Shown here piece after piece: positions 49,686-59,290 of a stretch of 64,000 nucleotides of DNA. A program made the position numbers and the translations under genes. A model generated the notes under the pieces. That model did no database searches. It had not been told where the DNA came from and saw only the letters and a list, made by a program, of their open reading frames with translations. Origin of the DNA: Gibbsiella quercinecans (lineage in GTDB: Bacteria; Pseudomonadota; Gammaproteobacteria; Enterobacterales; Enterobacteriaceae); NCBI RefSeq assembly GCF_002291425.1, contig NZ_CP014136.1:3658001-3722000 (forward strand), read 5' to 3'. The stretch's first letter is position 1; each line of letters starts with the position of its first letter.

Positions 49686-49878
49686 ACCCTGATTATCACT
49701 GGCCTGAAGATGAGGTGATCCTGTCCTATTTTGTCTTTTCAGACAAGTTACCCTGAACAATCGGCCCGTTTTCTGGAAAACTGGTGAAAGTTTGTTATGC
49801 TGTTATAGACGGCATGTAGCAGTTTCTTAGATGAATAAGAAGTTTTATAACAGAATTTTTATCTACAAGGAGTGCCAA

Positions 49879-50103
49879 ATGAAGAAAACAGCCGCAGTTA
49901 TCTCTTCCCTGATGTTGGTGTTTACGCTGGCCGCGTGTTCCAGTAACTATGTTATGCATACCAACGATGGGCGCACCATTGTCGCAGATGGAAAACCCAA
50001 GGTAGATGAAGATACCGGGATGATCAGCTACAAAGACGCCAACGGCGTACAGCAGCAGATTAACCGCTCTGAAGTCAAAGAAATGCTCGAAACCGACCAG
50101 TAA
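49879..50103 (+). CDS. ygdI: YgdI lipoprotein
   Basis: A 74-aa lipoprotein with lipobox LAAC and the core SNYVMHTNDGRTIVADGKP, nearly identical to E. coli YgdI. I use the ATG at 49879 with AAGGAG upstream; a longer in-frame start at 49831 would precede the signal peptide. It is a paralogue of YgdR at 21406. The function of this DUF903 family is unknown. It shares its 3' side with the gcvB terminator. Confidence 0.93.
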   Translation: MKKTAAVISSLMLVFTLAACSSNYVMHTNDGRTIVADGKPKVDEDTGMISYKDANGVQQQINRSEVKEMLETDQ

Positions 50104-50112
50104 ACGCCAGGT

Positions 50113-50310
50113 AAAAAAAAGCACCGCAAGCTTGCGGTGCTGCAAAAAATCACTATGGACAGACAGGGTAAATGTACAGGAAGTGAAAAAAGTAGCTTGG
50201 CTACCATGTCCGAAAAACCGGACAATTTGCAAACACAACATCACAACCACAGGCCAAAAGTTCATCGGTGCCTTGAACACCCAATCCCTTTTCGTTCCGG
50301 CCCAGGAAGT
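50113..50310 (-). ncRNA. gcvB: GcvB small RNA
   Basis: An Hfq-dependent sRNA of about 198 nt, divergent from gcvA. It starts ACTTCCTGGGCCGGAACG, contains the G/U-rich R1 seed (TGGTTGTGATGTTGTGTTTG) that pairs with amino-acid and peptide transporter mRNAs, and the conserved block GTACATTTACCCTGTCTGTC, and ends in the palindrome GCACCGCAAGCTTGCGGTGC plus a T-run. GcvA activates it when glycine is abundant. The spacer between R1 and the start is shorter than in E. coli. Confidence 0.95.
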
Positions 50311-50316
50311 GCCGCC

Positions 50317-50345
50317 ACTATAGGTATTTGCTGGCGTACCCTCAA
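50317..50345 (-). promoter_or_regulatory. gcvB promoter
   Basis: On the minus strand TTGAGG and TATAGT are separated by 17 bases, with the RNA start six bases after the -10 box. GcvA sites should lie in the remaining 134 bases up to gcvA. Confidence 0.75.
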
Positions 50346-50479
50346 CGGACAATTTATAATGCCTCGGATAAAAAAAACTAATATTAGCGGTTTCTGGTGG
50401 CGCCGAAGTGGCGAACGCCTGATGCCGCCTGATTTTTTACGCAGCTTAATCCGATAAATTGGTAAAAAGCCGATAATTC

Positions 50480-51397
50480 ATGTCAAAACGCTTACCCCCC
50501 CTTAACGCGCTGCGGGTCTTTGATGCCGCCGCCCGTCATCTTAGCTTTACCAAAGCCGCTGAAGAGCTGTTTGTTACCCAGGCGGCAGTGAGCCATCAGA
50601 TTAAATCGCTGGAGGATTTTCTGGGGCTGAAACTGTTTCGGCGGCGTAACCGGTCACTGTTGCTGACGGAAGAAGGGCAGAGTTACTACCTCGATATCAA
50701 AGAGATTTTTTCTTCTATCAATGAGGCCACCCGCAAACTACAGGCGCGTAGCGCCAAGGGCGCATTGACCGTCAGCGTGCCGCCCAGTTTTGCCATTCAA
50801 TGGTTGGTGCCACGCCTTTCGGGCTTTAACTCCGCTTATCCGGGGATCGACGTGCGCATTCAGGCCGTTGACCGCGAAGAGGATAAGTTGGCGGATGACG
50901 TTGACGTCGCGATTTTCTACGGGCGCGGCAACTGGCCGGGGCTGCGGGCCGAGCGCTTGTATGCGGAATACCTGCTGCCGGTTTGCTCCCCGGCGCTGCT
51001 CGGCGGCGAGCATGCATTAAAATCGCCGGGCGATCTGGTTTATCATACCCTGTTGCATGATACTTCGCGCCGTGACTGGCAGACTTACACCCGCCAACTT
51101 GGGCTGCAGCATATCAATGTGCAGCAGGGGCCAATCTTTAGCCATAGTGCGATGGTGGTGCAGGCAGCGGTGCATGGGCAAGGGGTGGCCCTGGTGAATA
51201 ATGTGATGGCGCAAACGGAAATGGAGGCAGGGCGCTTGGTCTGCCCGTTCAACGACGTGCTGGTAAGTAAAAATGCGTATTATCTGGTATGCCATGACAG
51301 CCAGGCAGAACTGGGTAAAATAGCCGCCTTTCGCCAATGGATACTGACGCGCGCCGCCAGTGAGCAGGAAAAATTCCGTTTCCGCTATGAACAATAA
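50480..51397 (+). CDS. gcvA: GcvA, regulator of glycine cleavage and gcvB
   Basis: A 305-aa LysR-family regulator almost identical to E. coli GcvA in the N-terminal helix-turn-helix (HLSFTKAAEELFVTQAAVSH). It activates the glycine cleavage operon with glycine and represses it with purines via GcvR, and activates gcvB, encoded divergently. Length equals that of E. coli (305). Confidence 0.96.
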   Translation: MSKRLPPLNALRVFDAAARHLSFTKAAEELFVTQAAVSHQIKSLEDFLGLKLFRRRNRSLLLTEEGQSYYLDIKEIFSSINEATRKLQARSAKGALTVSVPPSFAIQWLVPRLSGFNSAYPGIDVRIQAVDREEDKLADDVDVAIFYGRGNWPGLRAERLYAEYLLPVCSPALLGGEHALKSPGDLVYHTLLHDTSRRDWQTYTRQLGLQHINVQQGPIFSHSAMVVQAAVHGQGVALVNNVMAQTEMEAGRLVCPFNDVLVSKNAYYLVCHDSQAELGKIAAFRQWILTRAASEQEKFRFRYEQ

Positions 51398-51445
51398 GGC
51401 CGGTGGCGGCGCCACCGCCGGTAAAGATCAAAAGGTAAAATAACG

Positions 51446-51841
51446 ATGACGAGTCGTTCCATGTTTATTTTTGCCGCGATCAGCGGTTTTGTTTTTGTCG
51501 CCCTAGGGGCAATAGGCTCCCACGTATTAAGTAATACGCTGGGCGCCGATGAAATGGCCTGGATCCATACCGGGCTGGAATATCAGGGGTTTCATACCCT
51601 GGCTATTTTGGCATTGGCCGTGGCGATGCAGCGCCGCGTCTGTTTGTGGTTTTACTGGAGCGCCGCGCTGTTGGCGCTGGGCACCGTGCTGTTTAGCGGC
51701 AGCCTTTACTGCCTGGCGCTTTCGCACCTGAAGCTCTGGGTTTATGTCACGCCAATCGGGGGCGCGTGCTTCCTGATCGGTTGGATACTGATGTTGATTG
51801 GCGCTTTGCGTCTGAGGAAAAAGGCCGAGCGCCATGAATAA
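51446..51841 (+). CDS. ygdD: YgdD, DUF423 membrane protein
   Basis: A 131-aa protein with four predicted membrane spans. The opening [20 protein letters not shown] and the [11 protein letters not shown] stretch match E. coli YgdD. The DUF423 family has no established function. It lies between gcvA and rlmM, overlapping rlmM by eight bases, so they are cotranscribed. Confidence 0.92.
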   Translation: MTSRSMFIFAAISGFVFVALGAIGSHVLSNTLGADEMAWIHTGLEYQGFHTLAILALAVAMQRRVCLWFYWSAALLALGTVLFSGSLYCLALSHLKLWVYVTPIGGACFLIGWILMLIGALRLRKKAERHE

Positions 51842-52934
51842 GATTGCACTGTACTGCCGCCTGGGCTTTGAAAAAGAGTGCGCGGCGGAGATCACCGATA
51901 AGGCCGCGCAGCGCGAGGTGTTTGGCTTCGCCAGGGTGAAAGAGAACAGCGGCTACGTGCTGTTCGAATGTTACCAGCCGGAAGATGCCGACCGCCTGGC
52001 GCGCGAGCTGCCGTTCCGCGAGATGATTTTCGCCCGCCAGATGATCGTGGTGGGCGAACTGTTGCGCGATCTGCCGCCGGAAGATCGCGTCACGCCGATC
52101 GTCGGTATGCTGATGGGCGTGGTGGAGCGCGCAGGCGAGCTGCGGGTGGAAGTACCGGATACCAACGAAAGCAAAGAGCTGATGAAGTTCTGCCGCAAGC
52201 TGACGGTACCGCTGCGCGCGGCGATGCGGCAGGAAAAGGTGCTGATGGCGCGTGAGGATCCAACCCGCCCGGTGGTGCACGTGTTCTTTATCGCGCCGGG
52301 TTGCTGCTACGTGGGTTACTCTTACAGCAACAACAATTCCCCGTTTTATATGGGCATTCCACGGTTGAAGTTCCCGGCTGATGCGCCAAGCCGTTCCACG
52401 TTGAAGCTGGAAGAGGCGTTTCACGTGTTCATTCCCGCCGATGAGTGGGATGAACGTTTGGGCAGCGGCATGCATGCGGTGGATCTGGGCGCTTGCCCGG
52501 GCGGCTGGACTTACCAATTGGTGAAGCGCAGCATGATGGTCCATGCGGTGGACAATGGCCCAATGGCGCCCAGCCTGATGGATACCGGGCAAGTGACCCA
52601 CCATCGCGCCGACGGCTTTAAGTTTGAGCCGACGCGCAGCAATATCTATTGGCTGGTGTGCGATATGGTAGAGAAGCCGGCGCGCGTAACGCAGTTGATG
52701 ATCGACTGGCTGACCAACGGCTGGTGCCGCGAGGCGATTTTCAACCTGAAGCTGCCGATGAAAAAGCGCTATGAAGAGGTTTCGCAAAACCTGCAGACGA
52801 TCCGCGAAGCGCTTGACGCGTTTGGTATTAATTCAGAGATTCATGCCCGGCATTTGTATCACGATCGTGAAGAGATCACTGTGCACGTGCGCCGTATCTG
52901 GTCGGCGATCCCAGGGCGCCGCGACGAGCGTTAA
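51834..52934 (+). CDS. rlmM: 23S rRNA 2'-O-ribose methyltransferase RlmM
   Basis: A 366-aa enzyme that methylates C2498 of 23S rRNA. An N-terminal THUMP domain (residues 1-170) is followed by a Rossmann-like methyltransferase with the SAM motif [14 protein letters not shown], and a late K-rich active region ([14 protein letters not shown]). Length equals E. coli RlmM. The ATG at 51834 lies inside ygdD. Confidence 0.95.
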   Translation: MNKIALYCRLGFEKECAAEITDKAAQREVFGFARVKENSGYVLFECYQPEDADRLARELPFREMIFARQMIVVGELLRDLPPEDRVTPIVGMLMGVVERAGELRVEVPDTNESKELMKFCRKLTVPLRAAMRQEKVLMAREDPTRPVVHVFFIAPGCCYVGYSYSNNNSPFYMGIPRLKFPADAPSRSTLKLEEAFHVFIPADEWDERLGSGMHAVDLGACPGGWTYQLVKRSMMVHAVDNGPMAPSLMDTGQVTHHRADGFKFEPTRSNIYWLVCDMVEKPARVTQLMIDWLTNGWCREAIFNLKLPMKKRYEEVSQNLQTIREALDAFGINSEIHARHLYHDREEITVHVRRIWSAIPGRRDER

Positions 52935-52950
52935 TCTTTTCTTTGTTCCT

Positions 52951-53258
52951 CGCCCTCACCCTAGCCCTCTCCCACCGGGAGAGGGCTAGGGTGCACAATG
53001 AATAGCTAACGCTTTCTGCCTGTCATACTCACTCGGGCCGCTCCCTATCCCGGTGGGAAAGGGGGAGTGTCCGTGCACAATGAATAGCTGGGGTTTTCCG
53101 TCTACCATAGCCCCATATTCACTCGGGCCGCTCCCTCTCCCAGTGGGAGAGGGGGAGTGTCCGTGCACAATGAATAGCTGGGGGTTTTCCGTCTGCCATA
53201 GCCCCATATTCACTCGGGCTGCTCCCTCTCCCGGTGGGAGAGGGTTGGGGTGAGGGCA
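52951..53258. repeat. array of about 90-bp intergenic repeats with GC-rich palindromes
   Basis: Four hairpins of the type CTCCCTCTCCCGGTGGGAGA occur at 52958-52992, 53040-53067, 53130-53157 and 53221-53248. The sequence between them repeats with a period of 82-91 bases: GTGCACAATGAATAGCT recurs at 52991, 53073 and 53163, and ACTCGGGC at 53031, 53121 and 53212. It is a tandem array of REP-like palindromic elements between rlmM and xni (convergent). Open frames across it are periodic by-products. Confidence 0.85.
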
Positions 53259-54017
53259 TTATCTTGCCGGCAACCGCAATTGCTGCAGATTGCCGCTTAG
53301 CTGAAGATCGGTACGCAGCGTGGCAACCTGCTTGCAGGCGTAGGCCATTTCACGCTGTTGCTCCAGTTTGGTTCGCCACTTCGTTGGCACGCTTGCCAAA
53401 TCCTGATAAAGCCTGTCAAGATCGCCGGCTTGTTGCAGCAGCAACGCGGCAGTTTTGGCGCCAATGCCTGCAACTCCAGGGATCTTGCTGCTGCTGATGC
53501 CCGCCAGCCCCCAGAAATCCGGCAGTTGCTGTGGCAGCACGCCAAACTCACGCTGAACAAAAGGCATATCCAACCAGCGTTTCTGAAAATAATCACGCAG
53601 TTGTACGCTGGGCGCCAATAGTTGGCAGTAACCTTTATCGGTTGAAACAATCGTGACCTGATAGCCGCCCGCGGCCACTTTTGCCGCAAGCGTGGCGGCC
53701 AGATCGTCCGCTTCATTACCGGGCGAATGCCAGCAAGCTACGCCGCTGGCTTCAAAGGCCTGGCGCAACTGCGGCATCTCCTGCTGCAGGTTTTCCGGCA
53801 TCGGCGAGCGGCCGGCTTTATAGTCAGGCAGGCATTGATGGCGCCAGCTGTCGCGGCGATCGTCTTCATCAAATACCGCCACCGCATGCGTAGGTTGGCT
53901 GTGCTGGATGAGCTGTTGCAGCGCATGGCGGCAGGCATCCACGCAGGGGGAACCCTGCACGGCATGAATGCGGCGGATCAGGTTCAGGGCGTCAACAATC
54001 AGTAAGTGTATAGGCAT
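53259..54017 (-). CDS. xni: flap endonuclease Xni
   Basis: A 252-aa flap endonuclease related to the 5'-nuclease domain of DNA polymerase I. Metal-binding acidic residues are seen in [20 protein letters not shown] and [10 protein letters not shown], and the helix-hairpin-helix [16 protein letters not shown] follows. It lacks part of the helical arch as does its E. coli counterpart (251 aa). It removes 5' flaps during DNA repair and replication. Confidence 0.94.
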   Translation of the reverse strand: MPIHLLIVDALNLIRRIHAVQGSPCVDACRHALQQLIQHSQPTHAVAVFDEDDRRDSWRHQCLPDYKAGRSPMPENLQQEMPQLRQAFEASGVACWHSPGNEADDLAATLAAKVAAGGYQVTIVSTDKGYCQLLAPSVQLRDYFQKRWLDMPFVQREFGVLPQQLPDFWGLAGISSSKIPGVAGIGAKTAALLLQQAGDLDRLYQDLASVPTKWRTKLEQQREMAYACKQVATLRTDLQLSGNLQQLRLPAR

Positions 54018-54071
54018 CGTTAATCGCTGTTGGAATATTGGCCGGCAACGCCATGATAAGCGTTATTAACG

Positions 54072-54093
54072 GCGGGCGGTGTTGACCGCCCGC
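54072..54093 (-). terminator. GC-rich hairpin between xni and ppnN
   Basis: GCGGGCGGT and ACCGCCCGC pair around GTTG. It lies 19 bases beyond the ppnN stop in its direction of transcription. The T content after it is low, so it is a possible terminator only. Confidence 0.45.
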
Positions 54094-54111
54094 ATGCTGG
54101 GCTGGAGACAA

Positions 54112-55479
54112 TCAGGCGATGATTTCATAGCAGGGCACATAGGCCGTGCCCGGCAGTTTCATCCGGTGCTGGACGACAAAACCCTGCAGCAGTTGGTCCA
54201 TCTGCTTCATCATTTGCCGATCGCCATGCAGCTTATAGGGGCCGAACTCTTCAATGGCCTGTATGCCATTTTCTTTCACGTTGCCCGCCACGATGCCGGA
54301 AAACGCGCGGCGCAGCGCCGCCGCCAACTGTTCGGCTGGCTGGGCCGGCGACAGGTTGAGATTAGCCATGTTTTCATGGGTCGGCTCAAACGGCAATTGC
54401 AGATCCGGCGCAATGCGCATTGACCAGTTGAAGCTGTAGGCATCGCCGGTATTACGGCGATTTTCTTTAACCAACGGCATGGTGTTACGCATGCGGCGCG
54501 CAACCTCGGCCGGATCGTCAATGATGATCTGGTAGTGGCGGCGGGCCTGTTCTCCCAGCGTATTGCCGATAAACTCATCCAGAACGCGGAAGTAGTCGGC
54601 GCTCTCTTTTGGCCCGGTCAGGATCAACGGCAGCACCTGCTCGCTGTTTTCCGGGGTCATCAAGATCCCCAACAGATAGAGCAATTCCTCGGCGGTGCCA
54701 ACGCCACCAGGGAAGATAATGATGCCGTGCGCAATGCGCACAAAGGCTTCCAGCCGTTTTTCAATATCCGGCATGATCACCAGTTCATTGACCAACGGGT
54801 TAGGCGGCTCGGCGGCGATGATCGAAGGCTCGGTCATGCCGATAAAACGGCTGTTGCGGTAACGCTGCTGGGCATGGCCCACCGCGGCGCCTTTCATCGG
54901 CGCTTCCATCGCGCCAGGCCCACAGCCCGTGCAGATGTTCAGTTCGCGCAGGCCCAGCTCGCTGCCCACCTTGCGCGCATACAAGTATTCGGTCGGATTA
55001 ATGGAGTGGCCACCCCAACAGACGATCATATTCGGATCTTCATCCAGATGCAGCGTGCGGGCGTTGCGCAGGATGGAGAACACCAGGTTGGTGATGTGCG
55101 TGGAATTTTCCAGGTTTAAGTTTTGAAAACGGCCGGTGGCGTTGGCGATCTGACCATGCACAAACAGAATATCACGCAGTACGGCAAACAGATTGGCTTG
55201 CAGTGAACGGATGATACGGCCATCGACGAAGGCCTCTTCCGGCGGGTTAATCAATTCCAGTTTAACGCCGCGTTCACGGCGCAACACGTTGATGTCAAAG
55301 TTTTCATAGCGTGACAGCAGTTGCTTGCTGTTGTCAGTCTGGCTACCGGAGTTCAATACGGCCAGTGAACAGTTGCGGAACAAACGGTACAGGTCGCTGC
55401 TGGCGGTACGCTTGAGCATGTCTACTTCCAACTGCGACAACAAGTCCATAGAGCCGAGTGGGCTGATATGTGTAATCAA
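54112..55479 (-). CDS. ppnN: nucleotide 5'-monophosphate nucleosidase PpnN
   Basis: A 455-aa enzyme (YgdH) that cleaves purine and pyrimidine nucleoside monophosphates to base and ribose 5-phosphate; (p)ppGpp activates it in E. coli. The LOG-like motif [17 protein letters not shown] and the upstream [17 protein letters not shown] are present. It is about 87% identical by eye to the E. coli protein, with the start [12 protein letters not shown] conserved. Confidence 0.94.
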   Translation of the reverse strand: MITHISPLGSMDLLSQLEVDMLKRTASSDLYRLFRNCSLAVLNSGSQTDNSKQLLSRYENFDINVLRRERGVKLELINPPEEAFVDGRIIRSLQANLFAVLRDILFVHGQIANATGRFQNLNLENSTHITNLVFSILRNARTLHLDEDPNMIVCWGGHSINPTEYLYARKVGSELGLRELNICTGCGPGAMEAPMKGAAVGHAQQRYRNSRFIGMTEPSIIAAEPPNPLVNELVIMPDIEKRLEAFVRIAHGIIIFPGGVGTAEELLYLLGILMTPENSEQVLPLILTGPKESADYFRVLDEFIGNTLGEQARRHYQIIIDDPAEVARRMRNTMPLVKENRRNTGDAYSFNWSMRIAPDLQLPFEPTHENMANLNLSPAQPAEQLAAALRRAFSGIVAGNVKENGIQAIEEFGPYKLHGDRQMMKQMDQLLQGFVVQHRMKLPGTAYVPCYEIIA

Positions 55480-55675
55480 GATAACTCCTTTGCGCCCTGG
55501 CTGGGCATTAGCAATCCATACAGCAGCTTGTTATTGTATGCGAGCATCGCGCTTGGCGCCTGCGTGCCGGAACGCATTCTACGGCGGCGGATACTCTGGT
55601 TTAACCTTACCGCCGTCCCTTGATTTTTACCAATACAACGCAGCGCGTTAGCGCACTCGTTGAGCAATGGTTGGC

Positions 55676-56521
55676 TTACTGGCGGGCCAGCCGCCCGGCA
55701 TTCGGGGTGAACGCCGTATTGCTGCGCCAGGGGTTGATATCCAGCCCGCCGCGGCGCGTGTAGCGCGCGTATACCGACAGTTGCTCCGGTTGGCAAAAAC
55801 GCAGCACATCATTAAAGATGCGTTCAACGCATTGCTCGTGGAACTCGTTGTGATGGCGAAAAGACACCAGGTAACGCAGTAGCGCTTTCCGATCGATCTG
55901 CGGCCCGCGGTATTGGATCTGCACTGAACCCCAGTCCGGCTGGTTGGTGATCAGGCAGTTGGATTTCAGCAGATTGCTGACGAGCGTTTCTTCCACCAGC
56001 GGGCCGGTGTTGGCGCCTTGCAGATAGCCAGCGTTGAAGTCATAGTTATCGATAGCGATGTCTTGTTCGTCGATGCATTCTCCCGCCAGCATGGCGATCG
56101 GTTGCCCGGCCAGTTGTTCCAGGCGGAACAGGGTGACGCTGACTTCGCCTTGCGCACAGGCCGCCAGATCGCGCTGCAGGGTGCTGTGCACGGCGTCCCA
56201 ATTATCAAAGCGCGTCTGGTTGAAGCTGTTGAGATACAGCTTGAAGCTTTTGGATTCGATCAGGTTGGCGCTATTGGCGTTCAGGCTGATTTCCCCCACG
56301 GCCACCTGCGGTAGGCCTTTATCATTCAGCCAGGAGAGTTCGTACAGCGTCCAGATATCGGCGCCGTGGAAAGGCAGGCTCTGCGGATACAGCCCCAGCG
56401 GCTCGCGATTCAGGCTGCGCGGAACCGGCTGTAGCAGCGTGGCGTCGTACTGATCGTGATAGGCAGTGGGTTTACCGAGCTTCAGGCCGGCGAGCGCCTG
56501 ATTGTTTTGATATGTGGACAT
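55676..56521 (-). CDS. queF: NADPH-dependent 7-cyano-7-deazaguanine reductase QueF
   Basis: A 281-aa reductase that converts preQ0 to preQ1 for queuosine synthesis. The catalytic cysteine is in [16 protein letters not shown], and the QueF motif [14 protein letters not shown] in the first half is conserved, as is [10 protein letters not shown]. The start ATG at 56521 (MSTYQNNQ) matches E. coli; the open frame runs to 56602 without similarity. It is divergent from syd by 62 bases. Confidence 0.95.
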   Translation of the reverse strand: MSTYQNNQALAGLKLGKPTAYHDQYDATLLQPVPRSLNREPLGLYPQSLPFHGADIWTLYELSWLNDKGLPQVAVGEISLNANSANLIESKSFKLYLNSFNQTRFDNWDAVHSTLQRDLAACAQGEVSVTLFRLEQLAGQPIAMLAGECIDEQDIAIDNYDFNAGYLQGANTGPLVEETLVSNLLKSNCLITNQPDWGSVQIQYRGPQIDRKALLRYLVSFRHHNEFHEQCVERIFNDVLRFCQPEQLSVYARYTRRGGLDINPWRSNTAFTPNAGRLARQ

Positions 56522-56583
56522 AGATGTCACCTTGGTCCCAGAACGATACAATGGCCGCCAGTTTACCGTATATGGGATAAAAT

Positions 56584-57135
56584 ATGGACCATGATGTAGC
56601 ACACGCTCTGCGTGAATTTACCCAGCGTTATGTTGCACTTTGGCAACAGCAGCGCGGCCATGCGCCGGCCAGTAGCGAACTGTACGGCGTGTCTTCGCCT
56701 TGCATTGTGGAAAGCCGCACTGACGATGTGCTGTGGTTGCCGCAGCCGTTCACGCCACCGGCGACGCTGGCCCGGGTGGAAACCGCACTTGAACTGCGGC
56801 TGCAGCCGGATATCCATACTTTTTACACGCAGCAATATGCCGGCGATATGACCGCTCAATTTGGCGAGCAGCACCTGACGCTGCTGCAGGTGTGGAGTGA
56901 AGACGATTTCATTCGCCTGCAGGAAAACCTGATCGGTCACCTGGTGACGCAAAAACGCCTGAAACTCTCGCCCACGCTGTTCCTCGCCACCACGGCATCA
57001 GAGATGACAGTGGTATCGCTTTGCAACGTCAGCGGCAACGTGGTGCTGGAGCAGTTCGGCAGCAGCAAACGCACGTTGCTGGCGGCCTCACTGGGCAATT
57101 TCCTCGACGCGCTGCGGCCAACCCTCTCTGATTAA
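56584..57135 (+). CDS. syd: Syd, SecY-interacting protein
   Basis: A 183-aa cytosolic protein that binds SecY and may check translocon assembly. The block [20 protein letters not shown] and VTQKRLKL are diagnostic. Length matches E. coli (181). The start overlaps the AT-rich divergent promoter with queF. Confidence 0.93.
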   Translation: MDHDVAHALREFTQRYVALWQQQRGHAPASSELYGVSSPCIVESRTDDVLWLPQPFTPPATLARVETALELRLQPDIHTFYTQQYAGDMTAQFGEQHLTLLQVWSEDDFIRLQENLIGHLVTQKRLKLSPTLFLATTASEMTVVSLCNVSGNVVLEQFGSSKRTLLAASLGNFLDALRPTLSD

Positions 57136-57156
57136 TTACGTTTATAGGTAATACCG

Positions 57157-57174
57157 TGTAAGAGATATCTCACA
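57157..57174. promoter_or_regulatory. UvrY/GacA-box-like palindrome upstream of csrB
   Basis: TGTAAGAGATATCTCACA resembles the 18-bp site recognised by UvrY/GacA (TGTAAG-N6-CTTACA type, and TGTGAGAGATCTCTTACA in E. coli). It lies about 180 bases before csrB, where E. coli has its UvrY site. It overlaps a hairpin that may end the syd transcript. Confidence 0.55.
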
Positions 57175-57203
57175 TTACGTGTGAGATATTGCTTTTTATT
57201 TTT
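57165..57203 (+). terminator. hairpin with T-run after syd
   Basis: ATATCTCACA and TGTGAGATAT pair exactly around TTACG, followed by TGCTTTTTATTTTTTT. It is a plausible rho-independent terminator for syd. It shares bases with the UvrY-like palindrome, so one of the two roles may be incidental. Confidence 0.55.
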
Positions 57204-57340
57204 TTCGAAATTTGTCCCAGATCAATATTATCTAGTTGTTTATCAATAGGTTGTTTTTGATCTCTTCGTGTTTTTCCCTCATCCGTCCGCTAGCCGCGTT
57301 CTTGGTATATTGTGCAACAATGAAAATTAAGCGATCTTGA

Positions 57341-57697
57341 TGTTTATAGGATATATGAACTTGAAACGGATAACGGCAGGCGCCGGGCGTTTTAAGGGCA
57401 GCACGAACAAGCCCGTTCTGGGCAAAAGGCAACCTATCAGGCAGGGGCCTTGCGGTTTTCAGGATGAACTCGGGACACCTCCAGGAAGGAGATCGAGAGC
57501 CGATAAAGGAATATTGGCGGGCCATGAAAGGCTATAAGGAACCACGCTGGGAAGGCGTTCAGGGATTTGCACGGATGTTGGGCCAGGATGGCCATAGGGA
57601 AAAGTTTTCAGGGATTGAGCAGGGAGCACACTTTGTAGCTGGATGGCTATAAAACGAACTGGGGGCACTGTTAACGCAGTGCCCCTATTTTTTTACC
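57341..57697 (+). ncRNA. csrB: CsrB regulatory RNA
   Basis: A long noncoding RNA that sequesters CsrA (RsmA). About 15-16 GGA motifs lie between 57349 and 57643, several in hairpin loops (CAGGATG, CCAGGAAGG, GCCAGGATGGC). The 3' end, from GAGCAGGGAGC through GTAGCTGGATGGC to AACGAACTGGGGG, matches E. coli CsrB, and csrB lies after syd in E. coli too. The terminator is GGGGCACTGTTAACGCAGTGCCCC plus TATTTTTTT (57661-57697). The 5' end is uncertain within about 20 bases. Confidence 0.9.
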
Positions 57698-57813
57698 CAT
57701 TCATTGTGTCCGGGAGAATGTGATAAGGGCGCGCGCGGTAGCCAATAATCGAAGGCAATACGCCTTATCCACTGCCAGCACACCGTACCGGTAACCATTC
57801 CCGTCTAAATTTA

Positions 57814-57867
57814 GTTTCGTCCGTTTCGTCCGTTTCGTCCGTTTCGTCCGTTTCGTCTGTTTCGTTT
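57814..57867. repeat. 9-nt tandem repeat (GTTTCGTCC)n
   Basis: Four perfect copies of GTTTCGTCC (57814-57849) followed by two variants (GTTTCGTCT and GTTTCGTTT) and a decaying tail to about 57889. It lies 106 bases before the HTH antitoxin gene. Such iterons may be an operator for that gene or a length-variable tract. The stretch 57698-57813 after csrB has no recognisable element. Confidence 0.85.
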
Positions 57868-57972
57868 GTTGTGTTTTTCGTTTGTTTCGACTAATCTGCA
57901 ATCAATCATTGCTGTCAACACTAAATCGTAAAACTGAAACTCATAAACTAAACCTAAACATTGGATACTTAA

Positions 57973-58434
57973 ATGAAAAACTCAATTCTTGATAGCCTGA
58001 GCCTTCCGGCTCAAGGGGAGATTGAGGCAGCTGTTCGTGGGCAAAGGGAGCTTGCTGCCTACCTCTCCACGAAAATGGAAACACAAAAAATTTCGATTCA
58101 GGACGCAGATAACAACACTCGCCAGATCGAGTTGCCAACGTCTTCATTGACGCTGCTTATGTCGATTTTAGGAGAGTTGGCCGTCGGTAACGCGGTTCAG
58201 GTTGTTCCTGTGCATGCTGAATTAACAACGCAGGAAGCTGCCAACATTCTGAATGTTTCTCGCCCTCATATGGTGAAACTACTGGAAGATGGGAAGCTAC
58301 CTTTTCACAAAACAGGTCGCCATCGCCGCGTGCTTTTCGCCGATTTAATGAGGTACAAAGATCAGCGAGATAGCGAAAGCCACAAAGCAATGCAGGTATT
58401 GGCAGATCATAGCCAGGAACTTGGATTTTACTGA
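57973..58434 (+). CDS. HTH antitoxin of a PIN toxin-antitoxin pair
   Basis: A 153-aa protein with an excisionase/MerR-type DNA-binding domain in its second half: LTTQEAANILNVSRPHMVKLLEDGKLPFHKTGRHRRVLFADLMRY (about residues 87-130). The N-terminal half, which likely covers the toxin, is without a recognised domain. It ends TGATG with the PIN gene, so the pair is coupled, and the DNA-binding domain suggests autorepression, perhaps at the upstream 9-nt iterons. Codon use is more AT-rich than in the flanking core genes. Confidence 0.8.
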   Translation: MKNSILDSLSLPAQGEIEAAVRGQRELAAYLSTKMETQKISIQDADNNTRQIELPTSSLTLLMSILGELAVGNAVQVVPVHAELTTQEAANILNVSRPHMVKLLEDGKLPFHKTGRHRRVLFADLMRYKDQRDSESHKAMQVLADHSQELGFY

Positions 58435-59009
58435 TGACTCTTTCACCTTATCCCGTAGTATTAGATGCTTGCGTACTCTATCCATCCTTACTACGGGATT
58501 TATTGATGCATCTGGGACTGACCGGGCTGTATCAACCGAAATGGTCGGCCATTATCGAAGAAGAATGGCAGCGTAATTTGATTAAGGATAGACCTGACTT
58601 AAATTCTGACCAAATCAAACAAACTGGGGAGCTTATGAATCGGGCATTGCCTGATGCAATGGTTACAGGTTTCGAGCCGCTCGTTGCCAGTATCGATCTT
58701 CCTGATGTTGATGACAGGCATGTTGTTGCTGCCGCCATTTGCAGCAATGCTGAAATCGTCGTTACGTTCAACTTGAAAGATTTCCCACTACAATACCTGA
58801 ATAATTTCGGCATTGAAGCATTACATCCAGATGATTTTATTACTGATTTTTTCGATTTGAATCAGGCACTTGTTCTGGCGGCCGTAAACAAGCAGCGCCG
58901 CAATATGAGAAAGCCGCCGAAATCGGTTGATGAGTATCTTGATGCGCTACTTCGCCAGGCTCTACCACAAACAGTAAAAGAATTGAGTAAATTCCGCGCC
59001 CTTATTTAG
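58434..59009 (+). CDS. PIN-domain toxin
   Basis: A 191-aa protein with a PIN-type nuclease fold: first acidic residue in VVLDACVLYPS (D about 11), then DLPDVDDRHVVAAA with the central aspartates, and VVTFNLKDFP. This is the pattern of PIN_3-type toxins paired with HTH antitoxins. It probably cuts RNA when released. The start overlaps the antitoxin stop (TGATG at 58432-58436). A small stem TGGCCGCTTCGGCCA at 59019-59033 may end the transcript. Confidence 0.8.
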   Translation: MTLSPYPVVLDACVLYPSLLRDLLMHLGLTGLYQPKWSAIIEEEWQRNLIKDRPDLNSDQIKQTGELMNRALPDAMVTGFEPLVASIDLPDVDDRHVVAAAICSNAEIVVTFNLKDFPLQYLNNFGIEALHPDDFITDFFDLNQALVLAAVNKQRRNMRKPPKSVDEYLDALLRQALPQTVKELSKFRALI

Positions 59010-59290
59010 TCAGCTTGCTGGCCGCTTCGGCCACTGGCAAACGGCTTCAACTGAAAATCGTCATCAAATGATCTGCTCCCCGTTTATTGCTTTTTGTCTT
59101 CCAGCTCAGACAGCCAGGCCTTGTGCATACCGCAGGTAGTTGTTTCTGTCAGGCCCATTGCTGGGGACCGGGGTTCGCATTACTGTTCATCGAAAGCAGG
59201 GAGTCCAAACCAATAGTTGAAAAAATGGGCAGCCAATGGTTTTATTAAACCTTAATAACTATTCACAATTCCAGCATAAGGTCAGATACG

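Noticed and set aside
52951-53258. Direct repeats that look like a small CRISPR array
   Set aside because: The repeated unit spans nearly the whole period of about 90 bases, there are no unique spacers of constant size, and no cas genes lie nearby.
57337-57652. Open frames of 62-66 codons after syd
   Set aside because: They lie inside the CsrB RNA, whose GGA motifs and terminator explain the sequence.
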